35,207 bases of DNA from Acholeplasmataceae bacterium (GCA_007692425.1 RECG01000027.1:1-35207); one strand, 5' to 3'. Positions 15,739 to 24,403 are shown, numbered from the stretch's first letter. A program made the numbers and translations. Notes: generated by a model from the sequence alone, not told the origin.

Positions 15739-16671
15739 ATGCATGTCATAGACTTGACACCCCGTGGATATTGCCATGGGGTCAAAAACGCGCTCGCCAT
15801 CGTCAAGAAGGTCTTACGCGATGAATCCTATCCCAGGCCGGTCCATGTGCTCGGCCAGATCGTCCACAACCAGAAAATCACCAGGGCCTTCGCCAATCTC
15901 GGCGTCATCAGCCTTGACAGACCTGGCAAGACCCGCCTCGAACTGATTGAGGAGGTCGACCACGGCACGGTCATTTTTACCGCGCACGGCATCGCTGATG
16001 TGGTCATCGAACGGGCGAAAGCCAAAGGGCTTACAACGCTCAACGCCACCTGCCGTGACGTGCTCAAGGTCCACAAGGCCATCAAGCAGAAACTGGCGGA
16101 AGGCGACGATGTCATCTACATCGGCCACCGCGGTCATCCCGAACCGGAAGCGGTGCTGATGATTGATCCTGCCCGCATCCACTTCGTCGAGGACGAAAAG
16201 GATGTGCTCATGTTGCCAGCTTCGCTTGCCACGCAAAAACTGTTCGTCACCAACCAGACAACCCTGTCCCTTTACGACATCGATGCCGTCATGCAGGTGC
16301 TTGACTCACGGTTTCCAGACCACGTCTTCGACAACGAAATTTGTGATGCCACGACCGTCCGGCAGGACGCTGTCATGAAGCAGGACAAGGTCGATCTCAT
16401 GCTCGTGGTCGGCGACCCCAAAAGCAGCAATGCCAACAAGCTGGCCTTCGTCGGACAACAGCACCAGGGCATCAAGAGCCGTCTTATCAGCGGCATCGAA
16501 GACATCGACCTCGCCTGGTTTGAAGACGTCGAAACCGTCAGCGTCACAAGCGGTGCCTCAACCCCGACAGCGGTCACCGAAGAGGTCATCAATTTCCTCA
16601 GACAATATGACAAAAACGATCCCGATACTTGGGACCGCACGTCGTCACTCACTGATCTGGACATCCTATGA
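15739..16671 (+). CDS. ispH: 4-hydroxy-3-methylbut-2-enyl diphosphate reductase
   Basis: IspH is an iron-sulfur enzyme that reduces HMBPP to isopentenyl and dimethylallyl diphosphate, the last step of the MEP pathway. The three cluster Cys are present: C12 in RGYCHGV, C105 in NATCRDV and C202 in NEICDAT. Active-site His43, His83, His133 and Glu135 (GHPEPEAV) and the TNQTT block also match the family. The 310-residue length is normal. The ATG at 15739 has GGGGTGA upstream. With dxs at 20517-22346 it shows that the organism uses the MEP route. It overlaps the end of dinB by six bases, tail to tail. Confidence 0.97.
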   Translation: MHVIDLTPRGYCHGVKNALAIVKKVLRDESYPRPVHVLGQIVHNQKITRAFANLGVISLDRPGKTRLELIEEVDHGTVIFTAHGIADVVIERAKAKGLTTLNATCRDVLKVHKAIKQKLAEGDDVIYIGHRGHPEPEAVLMIDPARIHFVEDEKDVLMLPASLATQKLFVTNQTTLSLYDIDAVMQVLDSRFPDHVFDNEICDATTVRQDAVMKQDKVDLMLVVGDPKSSNANKLAFVGQQHQGIKSRLISGIEDIDLAWFEDVETVSVTSGASTPTAVTEEVINFLRQYDKNDPDTWDRTSSLTDLDIL

Positions 16672-16683
16672 TGTCCTTTTTTT
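16659..16683 (+). terminator. Terminator of ispH, overlapping its stop codon
   Basis: GGACATC (16659-16665) and GATGTCC (16670-16676) pair around a four-base loop and are followed by seven T. The stem contains the ispH stop codon and the dinB stop codon on the opposite strand. Confidence 0.85.
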
Positions 16684-17823
16684 ACCGTTGTCTTTTGACT
16701 GTTGATACATCGCCTGCTCACGCTTGCTCCAGGCTTGCCAATTGAAAAGATTGTAATCCTCCTTGAGGTCCTTCTTTTGCAGGACCTGGCTGAAGAAGAC
16801 ACCGACAAGGCGAACAGGTTCACCCTGGTAATTCGCTTCAAAAAGCGATTCCACGTGATCGAGCAACACATCATGATCATCACTGTGTTCATTCATGGTG
16901 ACACTGCGGTTGATCGATTCAAAGCGGGTGTTGCGCAAGCGGATACCGACCGTCCGGGTCACGAGTTCCTCGTTGATGAGTCGTTCATGGGTCTGTTCGA
17001 ACTGGTCTTTGATGACATCAAAAATCGCTTCTGGTTCATCCATCGGATAATTGAGCGTGGTCTCATTCGAAATCGATTTGGGAATGGCATAACGTTTGGG
17101 ATCGATGACATCGCTCGAGCGACCGAGAATGTGATCGAGATAAGACTGGTAACTGGTCTCGCTCATGATACCGAGGATGTTGTCCCGGTGTTCCTGCTTT
17201 GTAAAATCACCGATCGTCATGACACCCATGTCGATCAGTTTCGGATAGGTCTTCTTGCCGATGCCATACATGTCTTTGATTGACAAGGGAAACAACTTTT
17301 CGACAATGTCCTTCTTTCGAAGCACTGTGATACCCAAAGGTTTCTGCATGTCCGATGCCATCTTGGCCAGAAACAAGGTCGGTGCGATACCGATTGAACA
17401 AGGCAATTGATGCTCGTTCAAGAGCCCTTCCTGGATTTCCTTGGCGATGGCCAAAGGGTGTCTGGTTTTCGACCATTCGGTCATGTCGAGATAAGCCTCG
17501 TCGATCGAGCCCTCCAAGATGGTCTTGGTATACCGCTTCAAGTGCTGGAAAAACAATCGTGAGTATTTGCCATAAGCGGCAAAGTCACTTGGTACGGTGA
17601 TAAGCTTCGGATAGAGTCGAAGTGCATCGTTGATGTTCATCGCACTATGGATGCCGAGTCTTCTGGCCGGATACGAAGCGGCGGTCACCACGCCCCGTTT
17701 CGCGACCGAACTGCCACCAACGACAAACACCTTATCTTTGAGATAAGGTTCCTTGATGATCGCACAGCTGCAGAAGAACGCGTTGAGATCGATATGAAAG
17801 ATGATTTTAATGTCCTTTTTCAT
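16666..17823 (-). CDS. dinB: DNA polymerase IV (Y-family translesion polymerase)
   Basis: This 385-residue Y-family polymerase performs error-prone bypass of damaged DNA. The catalytic acidic residues are D12 in FHIDLNAFF and D108/E109 in SIDEAYLD. Palm, finger and thumb blocks (VFVVGGSS, YPARRLGIHSAM, GIGKKTYPKL) and the little-finger region (about 240-350) are present. The start is ATG 17823, with AAAGGA five bases upstream. The reading frame extends 49 codons further up but with unrelated hydrophobic and Cys-rich sequence antisense to the next gene. The C-terminus (KKDLKEDYNLFNWQAWSKRE onward) is polar and lacks an obvious beta-clamp motif that I can point to. It converges on ispH and overlaps it by six bases. 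Confidence 0.95.
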   Translation of the reverse strand: MKKDIKIIFHIDLNAFFCSCAIIKEPYLKDKVFVVGGSSVAKRGVVTAASYPARRLGIHSAMNINDALRLYPKLITVPSDFAAYGKYSRLFFQHLKRYTKTILEGSIDEAYLDMTEWSKTRHPLAIAKEIQEGLLNEHQLPCSIGIAPTLFLAKMASDMQKPLGITVLRKKDIVEKLFPLSIKDMYGIGKKTYPKLIDMGVMTIGDFTKQEHRDNILGIMSETSYQSYLDHILGRSSDVIDPKRYAIPKSISNETTLNYPMDEPEAIFDVIKDQFEQTHERLINEELVTRTVGIRLRNTRFESINRSVTMNEHSDDHDVLLDHVESLFEANYQGEPVRLVGVFFSQVLQKKDLKEDYNLFNWQAWSKREQAMYQQSKDNGKKRTS

Positions 17824-17832
17824 GAAAATCCT

Positions 17833-17861
17833 TTGCTTATCGGTCCATCCTATTGTATAAT
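17833..17861 (+). promoter_or_regulatory. SigA-like promoter of the 79-aa protein gene
   Basis: TTGCTT (17833-17838), a 17-base spacer, then TATAAT (17856-17861), 27 bases before the ATG. The overlapping minus-strand TACAAT (17852-17857) could serve dinB, which would make this a compact divergent promoter. Confidence 0.8.
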
Positions 17862-17888
17862 GGAAACGATATCGATTGAGGTGAGAAC

Positions 17889-18128
17889 ATGGCAACTGAA
17901 AAAGACAAGACAGAAACCAAAAGCAGCAGCACCAAACCCAAGGCGAAACCGGCCAAGACAACAAAAGCAAAATATGATCCGGTCAAAAAATTTGAACCCA
18001 TCAAAAAGCCTTACAAGAATCCAACCGAGACCTGGTGGGGTAAACTGATCGTCTGGATCATCATCTTCGGCATGGTCGGACTGGTCATCCTGTCCTTCGT
18101 CCTGGCCTTGTTGACAGGCAACGCCTGA
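17889..18128 (+). CDS. Small Lys-rich tail-anchored membrane protein (79 aa)
   Basis: I do not recognise this protein. Residues 1-47 are hydrophilic and rich in Lys, Thr, Ser and Pro (STKPKAKPAKTTKAK) and probably disordered. A single hydrophobic segment, WWGKLIVWIIIFGMVGLVIL then SFVLALL, fills about residues 49-75. The layout is that of a tail-anchored protein with its basic N-terminus in the cytosol. The gene is well supported: a near-consensus promoter, GAGGTGA before the ATG, and a terminator straight after the stop. It is transcribed alone, divergent from dinB and convergent with recN. Confidence 0.85.
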   Translation: MATEKDKTETKSSSTKPKAKPAKTTKAKYDPVKKFEPIKKPYKNPTETWWGKLIVWIIIFGMVGLVILSFVLALLTGNA

Positions 18129-18131
18129 TAA

Positions 18132-18156
18132 GAAAAGCGCAAGCTTTTTTTATTTT
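18132..18156. terminator. Terminator shared by the 79-aa gene and recN
   Basis: AAAAGC and GCTTTT pair around GCAA and are followed by T-rich sequence on the plus strand. The A-run on the other side allows the hairpin to act for recN on the minus strand, whose stop is at 18150. The stem is short, so strength is uncertain. Confidence 0.65.
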
Positions 18157-19793
18157 CCAAGGAGCATCTTCGCCTGCTCGATGGCGTGATGCGACAACTT
18201 CTCATCGGAAAGCATCAAAGCGATCTTTTCGATTCTGGCATCATCGGTCAAGTGCTCGATCCGCGTCACCATGCGGCCATCGGCCTTGACTTTTTCAATG
18301 CCATAATGATGGTCAGCCCGGGCGGCGACCTGGGGCAGATGTGTGATCACCAACAGCTGCATGGTCTTGGCCAGCACCTGCATCTTGGCGGCGACCTTGG
18401 CAGCAGTCTTGCCGCTGACACCGATATCAATTTCATCCAAGATCAGCATGGAAAGACCCTGGGCCTTCGCATAAAGGCTTTTCAGGGCGAACATGAAACG
18501 GGCCCGTTCTCCGCCGCTGGCCACTTTGGCAAGCGGTTTGAGCGGTTCGCCTTCGTTGAGAGAAATCATGAACTCAACCGTATCAAGACCGCTTTCCGAC
18601 AAGATGACTTCCTGCTGGTCTTCAAAGACGATGTCAAAAGACGCCTTCTCAAGATCGAGATCGGCCAGTTCCTGCAGCAGTTGTGTCTCAAGATGTTTGG
18701 CCATTTCTTTGCGCAAGACCGTCAAGGCCTGTCCGGCCACGACCGCCTTGGCATAAGATGCATCCACGTCTTTCTGGCATGTTTCGAGATAACCGTCATA
18801 ATCGGACATCAGCGCCAATTCTTCCTTGATGGCCGCAAGATACGCCATCAACGCCGTGATGCTTTTACCGTACTTCTGCTCGATTTTGACAAGTTCATGG
18901 CTCCTGGCCTGCATGGCGTCGAAGCCTGCTTCATCAAAATCAAGTGACTCGAGCCAGGCCGCGACCTGGGTGCGTGCATCTTCAATATCATAATAACTGT
19001 CCATGAGACGAGTGCCAAGCATCTGGTAGGCCTCATCAAGGAAGGCAATCTTCTCAAGTGCCTTGCCGCTTTCATGCAAGGCTTCAAGATGAAAGCCCTC
19101 TTCAGACAACCCTTGGTAGGCGAGACGAAGCTGCTGGGTGATGGTATCATAATGTCTGAGTTTTTCAATGGTCTCTTCGAGCTGTTCTTTTTCGCCTTCG
19201 ACCAGATTGAAACTTTCCAGTTCCTGGACCTGGTAGGTGAGAAAGTCCTTTTTTTCGAGACTTTGTGTCTTCTTGTCTTTCAAAGATTCGAGATGACGCT
19301 TTTTGGCCAAGTGGTCGCTGCGGGCCATCAAATACTTGTTTAAACGTTCATTCACGGCCCTGGCATCGACCTGGTCGATGAAAACCAGGTAGGAAAGTTT
19401 GTCATCAAGCATCATCGTCTCATGCTGATTGTGGATGCTGCCAATCGCCTGCGTGACCTCTTTCAGTCTTTGCAGGGTCGTCACCTGGTCATTGATCCTG
19501 AGCTGGTGACGGCCGCTTTGGTCAATCGTGCGGCTGATTGTGACGGCTTGCGGCAAATCAAGCATGGCCGCTTTCGAGCTATTGAGGTGAAAACTGCCCG
19601 TCACCTCCGCCTTGTTGGCACCATGTCTGATCATCTGCGCATCCGAACGCTTGCCAAACAAGAGCTGGAGTGATTCCAAAATGATGGTCTTGCCGGTGCC
19701 AGTCTCGCCGGTGAGCGCGGTCAAGCCTGTCTCAAAGGTCATGTCCAGATCATCGATCAGGGCGAAGTTTTTCACATTCAATCTTGTCAGCAT
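18150..19793 (-). CDS. recN: DNA repair protein RecN
   Basis: RecN is an SMC-like ATPase that acts early in double-strand break repair. This 547-residue protein has the N-terminal ATPase half with GETGTGKT (about 28-35), a long central coiled coil (about 140-360), and the C-terminal half with the ABC signature region ASGGERARFMFALK and Walker B MLILDEIDIGVSG. ATG 19793 is preferred: it overlaps the tlyA stop as TGATG and has AGGAG seven bases upstream, while the upstream in-frame start (19811) lies inside tlyA. It is the last gene of the nusB operon. The argR gene often found before recN in Bacillota is absent. Confidence 0.96.
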   Translation of the reverse strand: MLTRLNVKNFALIDDLDMTFETGLTALTGETGTGKTIILESLQLLFGKRSDAQMIRHGANKAEVTGSFHLNSSKAAMLDLPQAVTISRTIDQSGRHQLRINDQVTTLQRLKEVTQAIGSIHNQHETMMLDDKLSYLVFIDQVDARAVNERLNKYLMARSDHLAKKRHLESLKDKKTQSLEKKDFLTYQVQELESFNLVEGEKEQLEETIEKLRHYDTITQQLRLAYQGLSEEGFHLEALHESGKALEKIAFLDEAYQMLGTRLMDSYYDIEDARTQVAAWLESLDFDEAGFDAMQARSHELVKIEQKYGKSITALMAYLAAIKEELALMSDYDGYLETCQKDVDASYAKAVVAGQALTVLRKEMAKHLETQLLQELADLDLEKASFDIVFEDQQEVILSESGLDTVEFMISLNEGEPLKPLAKVASGGERARFMFALKSLYAKAQGLSMLILDEIDIGVSGKTAAKVAAKMQVLAKTMQLLVITHLPQVAARADHHYGIEKVKADGRMVTRIEHLTDDARIEKIALMLSDEKLSHHAIEQAKMLLGK

Positions 19794-20527
19794 CACATAT
19801 CTCCTAACCACGACTCCAACGGTTTTTCGTTGGTTTGTTTGCTTAAATACACCATATACTCCTGGTTTCCGCCGCTACCTTTCGGTGTCGCCTTGGCAAG
19901 TCCCTGGATGCCATAGCCTAGTACCTGTGCCTCACGCAAGACTTTCATCAAGATGGCCTTGTGTTGTCTGACGTCTTTGACAATGCCTTCCTTGCGACGT
20001 CCCGGGCCGGCCTCAAACTGCGGTTTAATGAGCGCGATGACCTCGCCTGGATGGTCCTTGACATGACGAAGCACCTTGATGACCGAGACAAATGAGACAT
20101 CAATCAAGATGACATCCGCATCCGGCAGATCGACATCAAGGATGTTGGTCGATTCATGCAGATCAATGCGGACGTCCCCTCGCAGGCTTTCGGCCATCTG
20201 GTCCTTGCCGACATCATAGGCATGGACCCGCACCGCACCTGACTGAAGCGCACAATCAGTAAAGCCACCGGTCGAACTGCCGATGTCGATGACGATTTTA
20301 CCATCAAGGCTGAGACTGAAATCAAGCAAAGCATGCATTAATTTTTCGCCGCCACGGCCAACGAATCGTCGTTCGTGGCGAATCTCGATCTTCTGACAAG
20401 TGATCATGAGACCTGCTTTGGCCGCCTGGTCACCATCCACAAAAACAAGGCCACGCCTGATCAGGTCCGTGGCCTGGCTCCTTGTCTCGACCATGCCTTT
20501 TTCAACCAAATAACGATCAAGACGCAT
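19793..20527 (-). CDS. tlyA: TlyA-family rRNA 2'-O-methyltransferase / hemolysin A
   Basis: This 244-residue protein has an N-terminal S4 RNA-binding domain (about 1-60, MRLDRYLVEKGMVETRSQAT) followed by an FtsJ-like SAM methyltransferase domain with VIDIGSSTGGFTDCALQSGA. In other bacteria TlyA methylates 2'-OH of cytidines in 16S and 23S rRNA. The start is ATG 20527, one codon inside the longer frame that begins TTG. It overlaps the end of dxs by 11 bases. It is followed by recN with a stop-start overlap. Its place between dxs and recN is the standard order in Bacillota. Confidence 0.94.
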   Translation of the reverse strand: MRLDRYLVEKGMVETRSQATDLIRRGLVFVDGDQAAKAGLMITCQKIEIRHERRFVGRGGEKLMHALLDFSLSLDGKIVIDIGSSTGGFTDCALQSGAVRVHAYDVGKDQMAESLRGDVRIDLHESTNILDVDLPDADVILIDVSFVSVIKVLRHVKDHPGEVIALIKPQFEAGPGRRKEGIVKDVRQHKAILMKVLREAQVLGYGIQGLAKATPKGSGGNQEYMVYLSKQTNEKPLESWLGDM

Positions 20528-22346
20528 CAAGTAACGCCTCGATCCGTTCCTGGACGCCCTTGACGTCCATCTTGAGTTTTTTCAAAAGATCACGATATCG
20601 GCCATGCGGCACGATCTGGTCGGTGATCGAGGCTTGTGCCGTCTTGTTGTGATAACCGTGTCTGGCCATGAACTGGAGGATTTGCGGATAAAGGCCGCCA
20701 TGATTGGCCGCCTCTTCATAGACGAAGAGTGGCGCGCCCGTCCGGCACACCTGGTGAAGCATGTCCTCATCGACCGGTTTGATGAACCGGGCATTGATGA
20801 TGCCGGCATCGATGTTCATCTTCTTCTTGACCTGCATGAGCAGATCAAGACTGGGCCCATAACTAATCATGGATAACGCCTTGCCTTCGGACATGACCGT
20901 CCAGACCGGTTCGATCTCATTGAATTGAACAGGAATGTTTTCGTCATAAGCCACCAGGCCGCGCGGATAACGGATGACAAACGGATGCGTCTGACGCATG
21001 AAGCCATAATGAAGCAGATCAGCAGCCTCCTTGGCATCATACGGCATCGTGATGACCATGTTCGGCATGAGATAAAACATCGAGACATCATAGAGTCCCT
21101 GGTGTGTCGAGCCGTCCTCGCCGACAATGCCGGCCCGGTCGATGCCGAACACGACATGGTGGTCGCTTCGACAAATGTCATTCAAGATCTGGTCAAAAGC
21201 ACGTTGTGAAAAAGTCGAATAAAGCGGCAGGAACACCGGGACGCCCTGATGGGCCATCGATGCCGCCATCGCGGCGGCATGCTCCTCGGCGATGCCGACA
21301 TCGACATAGCGGTCCTTGAAAGTCTGGGCGAAATGTAAAAACTCACCGCCGACCGTCATGGCCGGCATGATGACAAACGTTTTGCGATGGGCCTGCAAGG
21401 CCTCAAGCGCATGTGAGACCATCCGGCTCCAGGTCATGCCTTCCTTGGCCACTTTCGAGGCCCTGGAGACACCATGATAGGTGCCCACCTTGTCATTGGC
21501 GGCTTCCGGATGTCCTTTGCCTTTCTCGGTGATAATGTGCAAAACGACCGATTTCTTGATTGACCTGGCACGCTGTAAATTATAAATCAAACCTTTGATG
21601 TTATGACCGTCGATGGGTCCGATATACATGTAACCGAGGTCCTCAAAAATATTCTGGCGTTGTAAAAAGCCCCGCACACCACGCTTGATCCTGCTTAAAA
21701 GCCCAAGCAGGAAACGAGGCAGGATCGACTCCCACATCCGGTTGATCCTGAGCACGATTTTCATGCTGCGGATCTTGGTCAGCATCTTGGCGAACGCACC
21801 GACGCTTCTAGAGATGCTCATCTCGTTGTCGTTGATGATGATGATGCCCCGCTTGTCTTTCTCGCCACCAAGCAGGTTCAAGGCTTCAAAAGCGGTGCCG
21901 TTCGTGATCGAGGCATCGCCGATGACAGCGATGGCCTCGCCGGTTTCGTTCTTCATTTGATTGGCATAAAGGATGCCCAGCAGGGCCGACAACGAGGTAC
22001 CGGCATGTCCGGACTCCCAGACATCATGCACCGATTCGGCGTAACTGATATAACCGGAAAGACCGTCGGTCTGACGGAGGGTGTCGAAAGCATTAATCCG
22101 TCCGGTCAAAATCTTGTGCGTATAAGCCTGGTGACCGACATCGAAAATGAAGGCATCTTTCGGACTATTAAATACATAGTGAAGGGCGATGATCAGCTCA
22201 ACCGTACCCAGGTTGGAACTCAGGTGACCGCCTGTTTTCGGAATGCTCTCGGCCAAAAAAGACCGGATTGCACCGGCCAGGGCATAGAGTTCCCTGGTCT
22301 TCATGGACTTGAGAAAAGCGGGGTCTTTGATGTCAAACAGGTTCAT
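20517..22346 (-). CDS. dxs: 1-deoxy-D-xylulose-5-phosphate synthase
   Basis: This thiamine-diphosphate enzyme condenses pyruvate and glyceraldehyde 3-phosphate to DXP, the first step of the MEP isoprenoid pathway and also a source for thiamine and pyridoxal. Its 609 residues show the family blocks: GGHLSSNLGTVELIIALHYV, FDVGHQAYTHKILTGR, the ThDP-binding GDASITNGTAFEALN, and the transketolase central domain with VGIAEEHAAAMAASMA and HQGLYDVSM. The C-terminal transketolase domain is also present. The ATG overlaps the xseB stop by four bases (ATGA). The farnesyl-diphosphate synthase gene that often sits between xseB and dxs is missing here. Confidence 0.97.
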   Translation of the reverse strand: MNLFDIKDPAFLKSMKTRELYALAGAIRSFLAESIPKTGGHLSSNLGTVELIIALHYVFNSPKDAFIFDVGHQAYTHKILTGRINAFDTLRQTDGLSGYISYAESVHDVWESGHAGTSLSALLGILYANQMKNETGEAIAVIGDASITNGTAFEALNLLGGEKDKRGIIIINDNEMSISRSVGAFAKMLTKIRSMKIVLRINRMWESILPRFLLGLLSRIKRGVRGFLQRQNIFEDLGYMYIGPIDGHNIKGLIYNLQRARSIKKSVVLHIITEKGKGHPEAANDKVGTYHGVSRASKVAKEGMTWSRMVSHALEALQAHRKTFVIMPAMTVGGEFLHFAQTFKDRYVDVGIAEEHAAAMAASMAHQGVPVFLPLYSTFSQRAFDQILNDICRSDHHVVFGIDRAGIVGEDGSTHQGLYDVSMFYLMPNMVITMPYDAKEAADLLHYGFMRQTHPFVIRYPRGLVAYDENIPVQFNEIEPVWTVMSEGKALSMISYGPSLDLLMQVKKKMNIDAGIINARFIKPVDEDMLHQVCRTGAPLFVYEEAANHGGLYPQILQFMARHGYHNKTAQASITDQIVPHGRYRDLLKKLKMDVKGVQERIEALLDAS

Positions 22347-22537
22347 TCGTCCTTGATGTCCTTCACCACGAGTTTCTCGGCTTCCTCAAGCATTTGATAA
22401 CATGCTTTCGAAAGCTCGAGTCCGAGCTGGTATTTCTTGACCGCCTCGTCCAAGGGAATGTCCTTGTTTTCGAGGTCTTTCACGACCTGCTCAAGATCCT
22501 TGAGTAAGGTCTCGAATGATTTCTTTTCCATGTTCAT
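22343..22537 (-). CDS. xseB: Exodeoxyribonuclease VII small subunit
   Basis: This 64-residue protein has the XseB hallmarks: KSFETLLKDLEQVVKDLENK, the block PLDEAVKKYQLGLEL, then a second helix ending in an acidic and basic tail. It is mostly helical and packs on XseA. The ATG at 22537 overlaps the xseA stop by four bases (ATGA) and has GGAAAG upstream. ATG 22531 is a possible alternative. The dxs start overlaps its stop in turn. Confidence 0.95.
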   Translation of the reverse strand: MNMEKKSFETLLKDLEQVVKDLENKDIPLDEAVKKYQLGLELSKACYQMLEEAEKLVVKDIKDE

Positions 22538-23859
22538 GCCTTCTTTCCTGTGATGTTGGCGTCTGCCCTGCCGTCCTTGAAGCGGATCGTGACGGCATCA
22601 CCCGTTTCGACCTCTTGGATGGAGCTGACCACCTTGTCTGCTTTTTCAACCACCGCAAACCCCCGTTCCATCAAGGCCAGCGGATTAAGTGTCGAAAGGC
22701 CGGTCCGGCAAAGGGCGAAACGATGGGTTTTATCTTTGAGCATATGTTCATATCCCGTGGCGAGTCTTGACGCCAGGATGATATGAACGTTTTTCAAGCG
22801 CTCGATCTTGTCCTTGGGTGTGACCAGTTTCGTGGCCAGTCTTTCGATCTGGTTCGATTTCCATTCGAGTTGCCGCTGCAACCCTTTGGCCAGTTCCGCA
22901 CCCAACCGGTCAAGATCACGTTTCTGTGCTTCAAAACGTTCCTTCGGGCTGAGCCGGTCCAAACGTTGGTCGAGATGGACCAACTGCGTCTTGCGTTGTT
23001 CGAACAGGGCCTGGATGCGATACTGCCCCTGTTCGACCAGGTCGGCAAGACGTTCAAGCAAATCCTTCTTGTCCGGTGTCGCCAGTTCGGCCGCGGCCGT
23101 CGGTGTCGGTGCCCGCAGGTCGGAGACAAAATCAGCAATCGTATAATCGGTCTCATGGCCGATCGCGGTGATGACCGGGATCTTCGAATGGAAAATCGCC
23201 TCGATCACCGGCAGTTCATTAAAACACCATAAATCCTCAATCGAACCGCCGCCCCGGCCGACAATCAAGACATCGACCTCGTTTCTGGCGTTGGCGTGTC
23301 TGATCTGGCTGACGATGCTGGCCGTCCCGTCAGGTCCTTGGACCTGGGCCGGATAGAGATGGATTTCTGTCAACAGCCAGCGTCTTTCAACCGTGTGCCT
23401 GATATCTTGGATGACCGCGCCGGTCGGCGAGGTCACGACGCCGATTCTTTTGGGAAAACGGGGAATCGGCTGTTTGTGTTCATCCTTGAACCAACCACGG
23501 GATTCGATCTCTTTTTTCAATGCTTCATACTTGAGATAGAGCTCACCGATGCCATCGGGCTGCATCTCACCGATCCGGATGCTATAGGATCCGGAAGGCT
23601 CATAAAGATTGATGCGTCCCTGGACGAGCACATGGTCGCCGTCTTTTGGGGCGAACTGGAGCTTCAGGGTATCACCGGCAAACATGATGGCGCCGATCTG
23701 CGCGCCTTCGTCTTTCAAGGTGAAATAGAGATGACCCCGGCTATGCCGTTTGAAGTTCGAAATCTCGCCTTTGAGATAAATTGAAACAAGGTTCTTGTCA
23801 CCTTCGAGTTTCGCTTTGATGTATTTGGTCAACGCCGAAACGGTCAAATACGTTTCCAA
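22534..23859 (-). CDS. xseA: Exodeoxyribonuclease VII large subunit
   Basis: Catalytic subunit of exonuclease VII, which degrades single-stranded DNA from either end. The 441 residues comprise an N-terminal OB-fold (about 1-105, with GEISNFKRHSRGHLYFTLKD), the catalytic domain with TSPTGAVIQDIRHT, the glycine-rich VGRGGGSIEDLW and AIGHETDYTI followed by DLRAPTPTAAAE, and a long coiled coil before the C-terminus. The start is TTG 23859: the frame has no nearer ATG before the OB fold, and GGAGG at the nusB stop is nine bases upstream. It lies four bases after nusB. The folD gene often found between nusB and xseA is absent. Confidence 0.96.
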   Translation of the reverse strand: METYLTVSALTKYIKAKLEGDKNLVSIYLKGEISNFKRHSRGHLYFTLKDEGAQIGAIMFAGDTLKLQFAPKDGDHVLVQGRINLYEPSGSYSIRIGEMQPDGIGELYLKYEALKKEIESRGWFKDEHKQPIPRFPKRIGVVTSPTGAVIQDIRHTVERRWLLTEIHLYPAQVQGPDGTASIVSQIRHANARNEVDVLIVGRGGGSIEDLWCFNELPVIEAIFHSKIPVITAIGHETDYTIADFVSDLRAPTPTAAAELATPDKKDLLERLADLVEQGQYRIQALFEQRKTQLVHLDQRLDRLSPKERFEAQKRDLDRLGAELAKGLQRQLEWKSNQIERLATKLVTPKDKIERLKNVHIILASRLATGYEHMLKDKTHRFALCRTGLSTLNPLALMERGFAVVEKADKVVSSIQEVETGDAVTIRFKDGRADANITGKKA

Positions 23860-23863
23860 ACCC

Positions 23864-24256
23864 TCATTCCTCCAGACTTTTGGCGATATTATCCAAAAGA
23901 CGGTTGGTGAAACGGTGTTGCTTCTGGTCGTCTAGGTTTGAATAGGTCTTGGTCAGTTCGACCACGACATTGATGACAATCGCCTTGGCGACATCCGTAA
24001 ATTGCATTTGATAGGTCGCCAAGCGGATGAGTGCCCGGTCAAGATAGGCAAGACGGGACAGACGGTAATCAAAGAGATTCGCCTCGATCGTCTGATCAAC
24101 CGCTTGAAGGTTGTCAAGCACGGCCTGATACAGATCATGGGCCTCCTGAAGTTCAAAAAAAGGGATGAAATGAAGATCGCCGTCTTGATACAAGTCGTAT
24201 TGATATAGATTGGTCATCACTTCGATGTAGACATCGTCCTTAATTCGTTTTTCCAT
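23864..24256 (-). CDS. nusB: Transcription antitermination factor NusB
   Basis: NusB binds boxA RNA with NusE (S10) to support rRNA antitermination. The 130-residue product from ATG 24256 is all-helical and shows the family segments: DYRLSRLAYLDRALIRLATYQM in the middle (key part LDRALIRLATYQM) and AIVINVVVELTKTYSNLDDQ then FTNRLLDNIA at the end. ATG 24256 is chosen because AGAGAGG precedes it and a promoter (24274-24301) lies upstream inside the longer reading frame. It heads a compact operon nusB-xseA-xseB-dxs-tlyA-recN in which each adjoining pair overlaps or nearly so. Confidence 0.95.
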   Translation of the reverse strand: MEKRIKDDVYIEVMTNLYQYDLYQDGDLHFIPFFELQEAHDLYQAVLDNLQAVDQTIEANLFDYRLSRLAYLDRALIRLATYQMQFTDVAKAIVINVVVELTKTYSNLDDQKQHRFTNRLLDNIAKSLEE

Positions 24257-24273
24257 TTGCTTACCTCTCTCAT

Positions 24274-24301
24274 ATTGTATCACAGTTATCGTGGTTGTCA
24301 C
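24274..24301 (-). promoter_or_regulatory. Promoter of the nusB-recN operon
   Basis: On the minus strand GTGACA (24296-24301), a 16-base spacer, then TACAAT (24274-24279) preceded by TGA, an extended -10. It lies between the terminator of the giant lipoprotein gene and nusB. Confidence 0.72.
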
Positions 24302-24343
24302 CACCTCGCACATCATGTTTTCAGCAATTCACGTCATGACCAT

Positions 24344-24371
24344 AAAAAAAGGGTTCCTTTGAAAGGAACCC
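24344..24371 (-). terminator. Terminator of the giant repeat lipoprotein gene
   Basis: GGGTTCCTT (24351-24359) and AAGGAACCC (24363-24371) form a perfect nine-base-pair stem with loop TGA. On the minus strand seven T follow. Confidence 0.93.
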
Positions 24372-24403
24372 CGTCAACATGTTTAGATGAATGAAAAGGT
24401 GGA

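Noticed and set aside
16666-17970. A dinB start 49 codons further upstream
   Set aside because: The added segment is hydrophobic and Cys-rich, unlike any Y-family polymerase N-terminus, and is antisense to the 79-aa gene and its promoter.
18186-18947. A 253-codon plus-strand frame opposite recN
   Set aside because: Antisense shadow of recN: no recognisable family, and it lies beyond the terminator of the upstream plus-strand gene.
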